A stretch of 64,000 nt of DNA from Enterococcus thailandicus (lineage in GTDB: Bacteria > Bacillota > Bacilli > Lactobacillales > Enterococcaceae). Within the stretch, counting starts at the first letter, position 1, and every line of letters starts with the position of its first letter. The notes under the pieces are model-generated. The model was not told the DNA's origin. It searched no databases and saw only the letters and a list, made by a program, of their open reading frames with translations. Positions 1-8,225 of the stretch are shown here, in pieces. The stretch lies in contig NZ_JXLE01000014.1 of NCBI RefSeq assembly GCF_001886265.1, forward strand, positions 1 to 64,000, given 5' to 3'. The position numbers were made by a program, and so were the translations under genes.

Positions 1-30
1 TGGACGCGGGTTCGACTCCCGCCGTCTCCA
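1..30 (+). ncRNA. ssrA: tmRNA (ssrA), 3' end only
   Basis: The first 30 bases are the 3' part of a tRNA-like domain: a T-arm with GGTTCGACTCCC followed by the acceptor strand CGTCTCC and discriminator A at 30. The acceptor strand and T-arm match the end of Firmicute tmRNA as I remember it (B. subtilis ssrA ends with nearly the same bases) better than an ordinary tRNA. CCA is not encoded, because TTG follows. tmRNA rescues stalled ribosomes and tags the incomplete peptides for proteolysis. The 5' part lies outside the window, so a tRNA cannot be fully excluded. Confidence 0.78.
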
Positions 31-40
31 TTGATGAGAA

Positions 41-90
41 AAAAAGGTTCTTAAACTTTCATTACGAAAGCTTAAGAACCTTTTTGGGTT
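41..90 (+). terminator. ssrA terminator
   Basis: The arms AAAAAGGTTCTTAA and TTAAGAACCTTTTT enclose an inner CTTTC/GAAAG stem and are followed by a T-rich tract. This is a strong rho-independent terminator placed directly behind the tmRNA end. Confidence 0.8.
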
Positions 91-177
91 TTCAACCTAA
101 TTATTTAAAGTATAGAATATTCATCCATAGTTTATTCTTTAGAATTTTTTCATTCACCAGAAATTTTTCTAACACAA

Positions 178-2799
178 TCACATCAATAAATCTATCTTCC
201 CATCTAAAGGTACTCCTGTATTGATTTGTTTAGACAATTCATCAACAAATTTACTCTTATTATGATTATTATAAAACTTGACACCTACTAGACGAATCCT
301 TTCATTTTCTCCGATGAATTCAATATCTGAATCATTTATCTCGTATAACATTTCTTGTTTCCAAGCGTCCTCTTTTTCTCTGTCTTCACCTTTTGGCTCG
401 ACAAATACTTGATATACAAACTCTTCATTTTCTAGATAAAGAATAAAATCAGGCATGAACCCCCTCGGTCCACCAAATTCAGTTAGTTTGTATCTAGTTG
501 CTTTTTCATCATTTCTAATTAGATACACTTGTTTATATTTAGCTTCTAATTCATGAATAAAACTTCCCATCAACTCTACCATCGCATATTCTAAACGGTT
601 CATAATAGCATCAGTATAAACAAACCACTCTTTTCCCTTCATTGGATGCAGCTCAATTCGTTGCGTAACATGTCCTGTTTCATAGAGCGGAACTACCACT
701 TCATAATCTCTCAAAGTATCTTTAATAGAAACTGGTTTGAAAACTTTTAATCCAATTTCTTTCTGATAATTTTTGCGAATTTTTTCTTCACAATAAGCTA
801 AAAACTTATCAATAATTTCAAGTTTTTCGATAGCTGATAAATCAGATATATGTTGTCCTTTGGGTAAAGATACTTTGATAGAAACATCGTTAAAATATTG
901 TTCACTATCAATTAATTCGTCTTTCGACTGTAGCAAAGGAAGATACTTTTTAAGGTTCACAAAACGGAAAAATGGGTTTCTTTGCAGACCTTTTTTGAAA
1001 AATCTCTTATCTACTGTTAAATATTCAAATTCTCTTTGAATAACAACATCATCACTAATTTTCCCTTGGTAATCTGTTTCAACAGTTGAACCTATATATT
1101 CCGTTTCCCATTCTTTAGATATAGTAAACTTTTCTAAAGAATTATAATCTTCAGGAGTGGTTTCTCTGCTTTCATTCACAAATAAGTTTCCTTGTTTATA
1201 CACACTTGTATTTTTGAAGGAGTTTTTTAATCTTGTAGAAAGTATACGAACTGTCTCATCACTTGAACTAATTAAGTTTACTGCATTCATTGATTTCTCA
1301 AAGTTAGCTAAATAACCTTTTTCATTAATCGTGTGGTAATGTAATGTTTCCAATATTCTTAAATCAGTATTTTGATTATCGAATCTTCTTTTAAAACTTT
1401 TTTCTCCTTCATATTCAAAAGGAAAATACCTTGCTCCTCTACCAACCAATTGTGCTTCACTATCTGTAGCAGTTCTAGTCACTCCTGCTCCTTCAGAAAT
1501 TCTAACAATATCATACAGATTTAAAACATCCCAACCTTCATTTAATTTAGCAACAGCAAAAATAACTCTGATAGGATTATTGATATTTTCCAAACTATTC
1601 AGTAATACTGCATTATCTACACTCAACATACTTTTTTCATTAGCGTTTAGAATATTTCTCGCTTCAAAATCCTCTTGAATTTCTCGAATAACATTATCTA
1701 AATCCTGTTCTAAAAAATAAGAAAAGACTTTGTAGAGGGTGGAATTCGATGATACGGTTGTTTTTCTTTGATTGATATATTTAGATAAACTTTCTATAGA
1801 TAAATTCTCTATAATAGCATTAAAATCTTGTTGTTTCTGTTCAGATATTTTGATTTTACTTGATTTAAACATGACAATTGGTTTGAAATAAGAAATACCA
1901 TTTTCCCTAGCAATCAATTTTCGATATTGGCTTAAAAGTATCGCATCTTTCATTTTCTCATCATCATTATCAGAAGATTGCAGTCTTAATACATTTTTTG
2001 AGTATCCATCATCCATAAACTCGCCTAAATCATATTTATAAATAATTTTATCACTGTATTTTTGGGAGATATTTTTATCATCCATATTGATGGTTGCCGA
2101 AAATTCTAAGAGTTTATTATTCGTTCTCAGATATAGCATTTTATTAATAGTATTTTCCCAAGATTGTTTCTCTTCTTTTTCTTTCTTTGTGGAAGCATTA
2201 AAATGATGGGCTTCATCCCCTAAAATGACAATATCTTCCTCTTCCAAACTCTCTAGAGATATACCATTTTCCCTAGGCTTACTCAATTCCCCATGAATTT
2301 TTTGAATGGTAGTCAATTTCAGATAAATGGTGTTTTTATCCTTCACTGCAGGAAAGTTTTCAACTGCTTGAATTACAACCCGTTCCCCATCAATAAAAAT
2401 ACCTCTAGGGTTAAAAAGATACTTGCTAGAATTACTATTTAACATGTTTTCATGAGTTTTTTTAATGATCGCATCTGTATTCACCAGAAAAATGAAGTTT
2501 TGATAATTAAATTCCTTAAATAAATACAGCATCATGCTTGCCATAACCATTGTTTTCCCTGAACCAGTTGCCATATTAAAAAGCAATTGTTTTCGCTGAT
2601 AACCTGCATTACTTATTCCAGAAGCTAAGCCATCATCTTGCATAAATTGAAATCTTCTGAAAGCTTCTTCTTGATAGTGGCGAAGTTCATCTCTTAGGTT
2701 ACCTTTAACATACTCAGGAACTTCATGCGGATTATTACTAGTATAGAACAGGTTAGACATTTGACTGTCTAGCCATTCATATAACCGTTCTTTCACCAT
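178..2799 (-). CDS. res: Type III restriction endonuclease, Res subunit
   Basis: The 873-residue product is an SF2 helicase-type restriction subunit. Walker A ATGSGKT is at residues 77-83, DEAH at 195-198 and SAT (motif III) at 234-236. A C-terminal PD...EPK nuclease signature has PD at about 783 and EPK at about 801-803, which is the PD-(D/E)xK site of type III Res proteins. With Mod it forms the complex that cuts DNA after ATP-driven communication between two unmethylated sites. It starts 2 bases after the mod stop, so the two genes form one transcript. The length is normal for the family and all core motifs are intact, so it should be active. The gene is visibly AT-rich, as expected for an acquired defence locus. 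Confidence 0.93.
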   Translation of the reverse strand: MVKERLYEWLDSQMSNLFYTSNNPHEVPEYVKGNLRDELRHYQEEAFRRFQFMQDDGLASGISNAGYQRKQLLFNMATGSGKTMVMASMMLYLFKEFNYQNFIFLVNTDAIIKKTHENMLNSNSSKYLFNPRGIFIDGERVVIQAVENFPAVKDKNTIYLKLTTIQKIHGELSKPRENGISLESLEEEDIVILGDEAHHFNASTKKEKEEKQSWENTINKMLYLRTNNKLLEFSATINMDDKNISQKYSDKIIYKYDLGEFMDDGYSKNVLRLQSSDNDDEKMKDAILLSQYRKLIARENGISYFKPIVMFKSSKIKISEQKQQDFNAIIENLSIESLSKYINQRKTTVSSNSTLYKVFSYFLEQDLDNVIREIQEDFEARNILNANEKSMLSVDNAVLLNSLENINNPIRVIFAVAKLNEGWDVLNLYDIVRISEGAGVTRTATDSEAQLVGRGARYFPFEYEGEKSFKRRFDNQNTDLRILETLHYHTINEKGYLANFEKSMNAVNLISSSDETVRILSTRLKNSFKNTSVYKQGNLFVNESRETTPEDYNSLEKFTISKEWETEYIGSTVETDYQGKISDDVVIQREFEYLTVDKRFFKKGLQRNPFFRFVNLKKYLPLLQSKDELIDSEQYFNDVSIKVSLPKGQHISDLSAIEKLEIIDKFLAYCEEKIRKNYQKEIGLKVFKPVSIKDTLRDYEVVVPLYETGHVTQRIELHPMKGKEWFVYTDAIMNRLEYAMVELMGSFIHELEAKYKQVYLIRNDEKATRYKLTEFGGPRGFMPDFILYLENEEFVYQVFVEPKGEDREKEDAWKQEMLYEINDSDIEFIGENERIRLVGVKFYNNHNKSKFVDELSKQINTGVPLDGKIDLLM

Positions 2800-2801
2800 G
2801 T

Positions 2802-4709
2802 CTAGTCCTCCTCGCCATTATAAAAACTATGGTTAAAGGCTTTATCTTTCTCTGAAATAATTACATTGGCATCTTCAATTTCAGCATAAGGCACATATAA
2901 TTGATTTTTATCTAATGCTTTCTTGAAGATTTCTTTTTGTTCTTCAAAAGTTAAGTCATTAAAAGTAATAGACCCTTCTTCCTCATCATGTTCTTTTAGT
3001 AGTTCATTGGTTAACTTTTCTTTGTCTAGCTGGTAATTCAAATCAGCATTATTATCTAATTCACTCCATAGGTCAGCTAAATCATCTTTACTAGATGCTT
3101 GGTCAATTTTATTTATATATACTTGGTTCAATTCCATCAATTCAGCATAAACAAATGAGCCTCCGCCTTGCCAATCCACATCTTTAGAAACCCCACCCTG
3201 TTCGCCTTCAATTACTTTTTGAAGTCTTGGAACGGAAACAGTATTGATATAATCCATTTGTTCAATTCCAATAAATTTTCTATTCATTTTCATAGCAACA
3301 GCTTGAGTGGTTGCTGAACCCATGAAAAAATCCAAGACTAGATCGTTTTCATGGGAAGAGATATGAATAATTCTTTGTAGAAGCTTCTCAGGCTTTGGAG
3401 TAGAAAACCATTCCAGCTTAGATAGGTTGGGGAAAAGCTTCTTTTGCTCATACTTTGCTTGTCTATTATGCCCTGTTTCTTCTAATATAGTCCATAAATT
3501 AGAAGGAGGTAATCCTTCTTGTTCGGACAAATAAGTTATTCTTTTGATGTTTGTATAATCTTTATTAAAGACTATCTCTCCTGAAGTCATTTTCTCTTTT
3601 AAAGTTTCTTCAGACCATCTCCATCCAAATTTTGGCGGTTCAATATAAGTGCCAATAGGTGTTAAAATTTTGTATTTCAAATTATCCCTATCATTCGGAG
3701 AAGATATTGGATTGCCATCAAACCAAGGTCCTTTTGGGTCATTATTGGGATTCTTATAATGTTTTTGTTGCTGCATAGTTCTTTCTACTTTATTAGGGAA
3801 CCAATTATCCTTTTTAGAATATACAAATAATGTGTTAAAGTCAGTCGAAAATTGTTTTGAATCATTGTTACTATTATCGCTTGACCTCCAACTGATACTT
3901 GTAACATAATTTCCCCTAAAAAAAATAGAATCACAAAGAATCTTTAGATAAGCAGATTCTTCATTATCAATATTAATCCAAATACTACCATCATCAGCAA
4001 GCAATTCTTTAGCTACTTCAAGTCTATTCTTCATAAATGTTAACCATGTAGAATGGTTAAACCTATCATTATATCTAAAAGAATCGCTTCCAGTATTGTA
4101 AGGGGGATCAATGTAGATTAGCTTCACTTTTCCTGCATATCTTTCTTTTAAAGAGTGCAAAGCTAATAAGTTATTTCCTTTGATAATTAAATTATCTTCA
4201 TTACTAAAAGAATCAACTTTATGTTCACTATCAGAATCATATTTTTTAACATTTACTAGAGCTTTTGGTGCTAAAAGAGTATCTATTTCATCTCTCGCAA
4301 TGACTTCATTATAGAAAACTTCTTCTTTTCCATTATCTTCTTTCGTCATGCCACCTTCTAAAACACAGTCTTTGTAAGGAAAATCCAACACAACATCGGT
4401 ATTATATTGTAAGTATTTCCCTTCACTGGACAATCCAATTGTATTTGAATATTTAGTATAGCTATCCGCCCAATAGTCTTTATATCTCAACATATCAATA
4501 AATTCCTGCACTTTAAAAATAACTACATCTCCAGCTTTTACTGAATAATTTTCTCTGATCTTCTGATTTTTCAGCAGTGCTGAAATCAATAATGCGTCAT
4601 AATTTTTCAAATCATCAATAACAATTGGCCTTTGTAGCTCTTCACTATTCCAATACTGAGGGAACTCTTTTAAAATCTCTTTTACTTGTTGCAGTAATCG
4701 AGTATCCAT
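2802..4709 (-). CDS. mod: Type III DNA methyltransferase, Mod subunit
   Basis: The 635-residue product is an N6-adenine methyltransferase of the beta class. The catalytic DPPY motif (201-204) precedes the AdoMet-binding motif DFFMGSATT (460-468). The 250 residues between them hold the target-recognition region. It modifies one strand of an asymmetric site and gives Res its specificity. The ATG is preceded by AAAGGAGA at good distance, and res follows immediately. I see no long simple-sequence repeat inside the gene of the kind that causes phase variation in many mod genes. The upstream region holds a terminator and inverted repeats (separate entries). Confidence 0.93.
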   Translation of the reverse strand: MDTRLLQQVKEILKEFPQYWNSEELQRPIVIDDLKNYDALLISALLKNQKIRENYSVKAGDVVIFKVQEFIDMLRYKDYWADSYTKYSNTIGLSSEGKYLQYNTDVVLDFPYKDCVLEGGMTKEDNGKEEVFYNEVIARDEIDTLLAPKALVNVKKYDSDSEHKVDSFSNEDNLIIKGNNLLALHSLKERYAGKVKLIYIDPPYNTGSDSFRYNDRFNHSTWLTFMKNRLEVAKELLADDGSIWINIDNEESAYLKILCDSIFFRGNYVTSISWRSSDNSNNDSKQFSTDFNTLFVYSKKDNWFPNKVERTMQQQKHYKNPNNDPKGPWFDGNPISSPNDRDNLKYKILTPIGTYIEPPKFGWRWSEETLKEKMTSGEIVFNKDYTNIKRITYLSEQEGLPPSNLWTILEETGHNRQAKYEQKKLFPNLSKLEWFSTPKPEKLLQRIIHISSHENDLVLDFFMGSATTQAVAMKMNRKFIGIEQMDYINTVSVPRLQKVIEGEQGGVSKDVDWQGGGSFVYAELMELNQVYINKIDQASSKDDLADLWSELDNNADLNYQLDKEKLTNELLKEHDEEEGSITFNDLTFEEQKEIFKKALDKNQLYVPYAEIEDANVIISEKDKAFNHSFYNGEED

Positions 4710-4743
4710 TTCCTATCTCCTTTACCTTGAATAATAAGTATTG

Positions 4744-4858
4744 AACGAACGTTAAAGACACACAAAAAAGTTGGAATGATTGAATAAATTTATTCAGTCA
4801 TTCCAACTAGTCCGTACTTATTTATTTTTGATATTTCAACAGGTATGTAACGTTCGTT
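4744..4858. repeat. Inverted repeat pair between recombinase and mod
   Basis: AACGAACGTTA at 4744-4754 and its exact reverse complement at 4848-4858 enclose a 93-bp segment carrying the recombinase terminator. Flanking bases match only in part. The left copy lies about 35 bp upstream of the mod start codon, in the probable promoter. The pair could be crossover sites for the adjacent serine recombinase, operator sites for mod-res, or chance. The 11-bp arms are seen directly; any function is inference. Confidence 0.55.
4763..4808 (-). terminator. Terminator of the serine recombinase gene
   Basis: A near-perfect 19-bp inverted repeat (arms 4769-4787 and 4790-4808, one G-T wobble) is followed on the minus strand by TTTTTTG. 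It lies between the recombinase stop and mod, so mod-res needs its own promoter in about 55 bp. Confidence 0.8.
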
Positions 4859-4900
4859 TGTTACCTTTTATAATTATACACTAGCAATTATCCTCCGAGA

Positions 4901-5479
4901 TCATTTTCTTATCAAGTTATATTTGGTTTTTACATTATAAATTGTCTTTAAACAAACATTACACTTTTTTGCTATTTCTTTTTGTGTCATTTTCGTGTTC
5001 ATAAATAAATCCTTAATCTCCTCTATTGTCTCCGGTTTTAATCCTTTATTACCCAGTTTGACGCCATTTTCTTTCAAAACTGCTAACGCATCTTTCGTTC
5101 GTTCTGAAATATAATCTGCTTCTAGTTCTGCTATTGCAGAAAGGATTGTAAAAATAACTTTGCCCATACTAGTTGAGGTATCTATACTTTCTTTGATACT
5201 AATCAAATTAATTTGTTTTTCTTCCAATTCACTGATGATATTGACTAATTGTTTTGTTGAACGACCTAGACGATCAATTTTATAAATAACTAGCGTATCT
5301 CCCTGATTTAAAATCTTTAGCGCATTGATTAATTCTTTTCTATTTTCTTTTCTTCCGCTTACCTGTTCAATATAAAGTGCATCAATTTTGTAACGCATAA
5401 GTGCATCTTTTTGGACTTCAACTCCTAAATTTTGGGAATTTTTACTGGTGCGAATATAGCCGATTGTCTTATTTGTCAT
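4901..5479 (-). CDS. Serine recombinase (resolvase/invertase family)
   Basis: The 192-residue product is a small serine recombinase. The nucleophile is Ser12 in GYIRTS. The active-site arginines lie in KIDRLGRS, the long E-helix begins near AELEADYISERT, and the C-terminus holds a helix-turn-helix (about residues 163-184, MTQKEIAKKCNVCLKTIYNV). The length fits both Tn3/plasmid resolvases and Hin/Gin invertases. AAAGGA lies 9-10 bases before the ATG. It sits upstream of mod-res on the same strand but is separated by a strong terminator. The substrate site is unknown; the inverted repeats just downstream are candidates. It may also be a remnant of the element that brought the restriction genes. 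Confidence 0.9.
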   Translation of the reverse strand: MTNKTIGYIRTSKNSQNLGVEVQKDALMRYKIDALYIEQVSGRKENRKELINALKILNQGDTLVIYKIDRLGRSTKQLVNIISELEEKQINLISIKESIDTSTSMGKVIFTILSAIAELEADYISERTKDALAVLKENGVKLGNKGLKPETIEEIKDLFMNTKMTQKEIAKKCNVCLKTIYNVKTKYNLIRK

Positions 5480-5708
5480 CTAATTTTTTCCTTTCATATA
5501 GTTGAAATAGTTCTAGTGATAATTATTGAAAAAATAATAAGGCTAAGATTTTTCCAAATACTTAGTCAGTAAATAGACTATCAATAACCCAAAACTATCA
5601 TACATGTTTTTGAACTCGATTCATTATTGAAAAGACTGAATGACAGATAAGTCGTGCTTCAAAAAATGGAATATTTTTTAACAATAAACTATAATTTTAG
5701 ATTTCAAC

Positions 5709-5743
5709 AAAAAAACGCAAGGAACATCTCTCCTCACGCTTTT
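5709..5743 (-). terminator. Terminator behind the GNAT gene
   Basis: An imperfect hairpin (AACGCAAGGA against TCCTCACGCTT, one bulge) is followed on the minus strand by seven T. The remaining bases up to the recombinase start (5480-5708) show no gene. Confidence 0.6.
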
Positions 5744-5761
5744 CCTTTTTATTCAATTAAT

Positions 5762-6199
5762 CTATAAAAATTTTTCCATTCGAATATGCTCAACCGGCGC
5801 AATCGCCATCAAATACGTATCCCCATACGCAACGTAACCCATTTTTTCGTAAAATGACTGGGCACTTACGCGCGCTTCTAATTCGATTGTTTTCGCATGC
5901 TCTTTTTTCGCATAAAGTTCAAGATGACTGAGTAATTGTTTTCCCACACCTGCACTTTGCCTTTGCGAATCAACACATAGATACTCAACTTTCATTTTTG
6001 ATTCATCTAACTTCTGACTAAGCACACCAACACCTAAAAGGAACTCATCATCAAATGCTCCAAGAATATATTGCTCCGCCTCGTGTGAAAAATCCTCTTC
6101 TTCAATCGTTAACCCCAACGGAACGCGCATGACTTTATTTCGCAAGTTTAACGTTTGTTGATATTTTTCTGAGTCGTACTCAATTTTTTGGATATCCAT
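5762..6199 (-). CDS. GNAT-family N-acetyltransferase
   Basis: A GNAT fold acetyltransferase that transfers acetyl from acetyl-CoA to an amino group; the substrate is not predictable. The acetyl-CoA-binding motif A is visible as VDSQRQSAGVGKQLL, followed by the usual C-terminal ARVSAQSFYEKMGYVAYGD, where Tyr and the FYEKxGY element are typical. The start is set at the ATG of MDIQKIEY because AAAGGA stands 9 bases before it. An upstream ATG would place the same Shine-Dalgarno inside the coding sequence. That gives 145 residues, normal for single-domain GNATs. It is monocistronic, with a terminator on both sides. Confidence 0.88.
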   Translation of the reverse strand: MDIQKIEYDSEKYQQTLNLRNKVMRVPLGLTIEEEDFSHEAEQYILGAFDDEFLLGVGVLSQKLDESKMKVEYLCVDSQRQSAGVGKQLLSHLELYAKKEHAKTIELEARVSAQSFYEKMGYVAYGDTYLMAIAPVEHIRMEKFL

Positions 6200-6300
6200 T
6201 TTCTTCATTCCTTTCAAATAATCATTAAAACTAGTTTCCAGTATAGCCATTCTTCAGTAACTTTTAAAGAGCAAATAAACATCTCAATCATTTTTTCAAA

Positions 6301-6343
6301 AAAAAAACCATTAAACACCTCCGCCAAGTGCTTAATGGTTTTG
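6301..6343. terminator. Bidirectional terminator behind the DUF2187-like gene
   Basis: The stem ACCATTAAACAC / GTGCTTAATGGT encloses a short loop (CTCCGCCAA), with A-run and T-run on the two sides. It ends the small minus-strand gene at 6353. Confidence 0.75.
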
Positions 6344-6352
6344 CTTACTGGA

Positions 6353-6589
6353 TTAGGCAATTTCAATTAGACCATATTCTGATACTTCTTGACTACAAAT
6401 TTCAGAATACTTAGCCATTACTTTTCCAGCTTTATCTTGAACTTCTGCATGATCGATACGATCATATTCTTCTACACAAAGAATCACTGAGTTCTCTAAT
6501 TTTTTAATAATTTCGCCGGTCACTTTCTTTTTCAATCCAATCGCATGACATTCATAAATTTGTCCCAAAATGATTTCTTCTTTCTTCAT
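6353..6589 (-). CDS. DUF2187-like small conserved protein
   Basis: A 78-residue soluble protein rich in Lys and Glu, with the pattern GxIYE...TGEIIKKLENSVILCVEEYD. It resembles the YkvS/DUF2187 family of small beta-barrel (KOW-like) proteins of Firmicutes. The family's function is unknown. The ATG has AGAAGGTG at a suitable distance, and the gene is bounded by its own terminator, which supports it as real despite its size. The family assignment is by pattern memory only. Confidence 0.7.
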   Translation of the reverse strand: MKKEEIILGQIYECHAIGLKKKVTGEIIKKLENSVILCVEEYDRIDHAEVQDKAGKVMAKYSEICSQEVSEYGLIEIA

Positions 6590-6684
6590 AGTTAATCACC
6601 TTCTAATTATTTTATAATTCCATTGAAATTATATTAACATTAAAACCAAATGAAGAAAAATGATAACTTAAGTATTTTTATAAT

Positions 6685-6735
6685 AAAAAAACTGATTAAA
6701 TTAATTGCTGAATTTTAGCAACCATTTTAATCAGT
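6685..6735 (-). terminator. Terminator behind msrC
   Basis: The arms ACTGATTAAA (6691-6700) and TTTAATCAGT (6725-6734), with an inner TTGCT/AGCAA stem, are followed on the minus strand by a T-run. It closes the gene ending at 6763. Confidence 0.8.
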
Positions 6736-6762
6736 CGAACTGTTTTTTTACTTAATTTAAAC

Positions 6763-7257
6763 TTAATTAGCAAGTAGAACTGTTTTAGCCGGCAATGTTT
6801 GTTCCAATAATGCCACGTATTGTTCTAAAAATTGTTTGTCGATTTCATCATAACCCGCGACTTTTCCGCAATCAATATCCAAAACACCTACTAATTTTCC
6901 GTCTTTAACTAAAGGAACAACGATTTCTGAACGTGCAGCTGAATCACAAGAAATATAATTTTCATGTTTTTTTACATCTGTGACAATTAATGTTTTTCTT
7001 TTTGCTGCTGACTCCCCACAAACGCCCTTACCTAGTTTGATTCTTGTACAAGAAACTCTTCCTTGAAACGGCCCAAGAATTAGTTCTTCTCCATCAAATA
7101 GATAGTATCCAGCAAAGACAGTTTCTGGTAACGCATCTGCTAAGAGTGCCGAAGAATTCGCAAGATTAGCTAACCAATTACTTTCAGCTTCAAGTAATCC
7201 TTTTTGTTGTAACAGTAAAAGCTCATACGCATCTCTTTTTTGTTTTTCTGACCACAT
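6763..7257 (-). CDS. msrC: Free methionine-(R)-sulfoxide reductase, GAF domain
   Basis: The 164-residue product is a single GAF domain of the fRMsr (YebR/MsrC) family, which reduces free Met-R-sulfoxide with thioredoxin electrons. The three family cysteines are present: one in RVSCTRI, one in GKGVCGESA and one in [15 protein letters not shown]. The last segment is the hallmark of the family. The length is normal and there is no signal peptide, so it is cytosolic. It lies 66 bases behind the orphan response-regulator gene on the same strand, with no obvious terminator between them, so the two may be cotranscribed. A role in repair of oxidative damage follows from the family. Confidence 0.92.
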   Translation of the reverse strand: MWSEKQKRDAYELLLLQQKGLLEAESNWLANLANSSALLADALPETVFAGYYLFDGEELILGPFQGRVSCTRIKLGKGVCGESAAKRKTLIVTDVKKHENYISCDSAARSEIVVPLVKDGKLVGVLDIDCGKVAGYDEIDKQFLEQYVALLEQTLPAKTVLLAN

Positions 7258-7323
7258 CGTAACAACACACTCCTTTTATTCAGAAATTATAGCTCACTTA
7301 TCCCTCCAACACCAGCTGTAATT

Positions 7324-7986
7324 TTAATGAGTAGCATTGGTAAAGCGATATCCACGACCATGAACCGTTTGGATATAGTTGACACTTCCTGCAACTTCTT
7401 CAATTTTCTTACGAATATTCTTGATGTGTGTGTCGATCACTCTTCCCGAACCTTCTTCGTTTCCTAGCAAAATCAACAACTCTTCACGAGAAAAGATTCG
7501 TAATGGATGATTCAGTAACAAGCCAAACAAACGATATTCTGATTTGGTTAAAGAAAGTTCTTTTTCATGTAACAAGATCACTTGCTTTTCTTCCAACACT
7601 TGAAATTTCTGGTAAACAGGCTGCGTATTATTTTTTAATTGTTTTTGCTTCAGCAATGCTGAACGTAGAGATTCTACTTTTGCCTTCATTAATTCAAAAC
7701 TAACAGGCCAAGACCACAAAATGTTCACACCTTTTTGGAATAAGACAATTTTTTCTTTCTCTGAAAGTGGCTGAGTACAAGCGACAACTAATGGAAAACG
7801 ATTCGTAACTGTTTCCGAAAGCTCTGTCAAGCGATCATCCGTAATAAGTAAAATATCTGCTGGTTCATTATGTAGCTTTGCCAGAGCAGATTGATAACTC
7901 ACCTTTAGCTCTAACTGCTCTTTTTGCAATCGTTTCATTATAGGAAATACTGTTTTTTTATTTTTGGTAAATACTTTTATATGCAT
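7324..7986 (-). CDS. Orphan OmpR-type regulator with degenerate receiver
   Basis: A 220-residue protein. The C-terminal half is a clear OmpR/PhoB winged helix (LSLTKSEYRLFGLLLNHP ... SREELL ... VIDTHIKNIRKKIE ... VHGRGYRF). The N-terminal half only loosely follows a receiver fold. Where receivers carry the phosphorylated Asp at the end of beta-3, this protein reads ADILLITDD, with Thr at the aligned place. The conserved Lys before Pro near beta-5 is replaced (WSWPVS). No histidine kinase gene is adjacent. It is therefore probably a phosphorylation-independent, dimerising DNA-binding protein. It faces the M23 peptidase gene divergently across 240 bp and may control it; that is inference. Confidence 0.85.
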   Translation of the reverse strand: MHIKVFTKNKKTVFPIMKRLQKEQLELKVSYQSALAKLHNEPADILLITDDRLTELSETVTNRFPLVVACTQPLSEKEKIVLFQKGVNILWSWPVSFELMKAKVESLRSALLKQKQLKNNTQPVYQKFQVLEEKQVILLHEKELSLTKSEYRLFGLLLNHPLRIFSREELLILLGNEEGSGRVIDTHIKNIRKKIEEVAGSVNYIQTVHGRGYRFTNATH

Positions 7987-8225
7987 CTAATTCGCTCCTT
8001 TCTCTTCACTATTTTTCGCAGTTTACTCAATCATACCTCTCTTTCACTCACGATCACTTATCAATTCGATTGAGTTTGTATCAATTATTTTGTAATTGTT
8101 TCAGTTATATTAAGTTTTTCTTTTTTTCGCTCAACGGATGAATCTTCACAACTTCCACACAACTCTGCCTTACAATACAAAATGTAAAAATTGAAATTGA
8201 TAAAAAAGATGTTAGTGGGGAAACT

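Noticed and set aside
1..30. Interpretation as an ordinary tRNA 3' end.
   Set aside because: The acceptor CGTCTCC with the TGGACGCGGGTTCGACTCCCG arm matches the remembered Firmicute tmRNA end better; the upstream part is missing, so a small doubt remains.
2802..4709. Phase-variable simple repeats in mod.
   Set aside because: No homopolymer or short tandem repeat long enough for slippage was seen in the coding region.
5480..5761. Possible attR copy of the ssrA 3' end bordering the restriction island.
   Set aside because: I looked for GTTCGACTCCCGCCGTCTCC-like sequence around the recombinase and up to 6 kb and found none.
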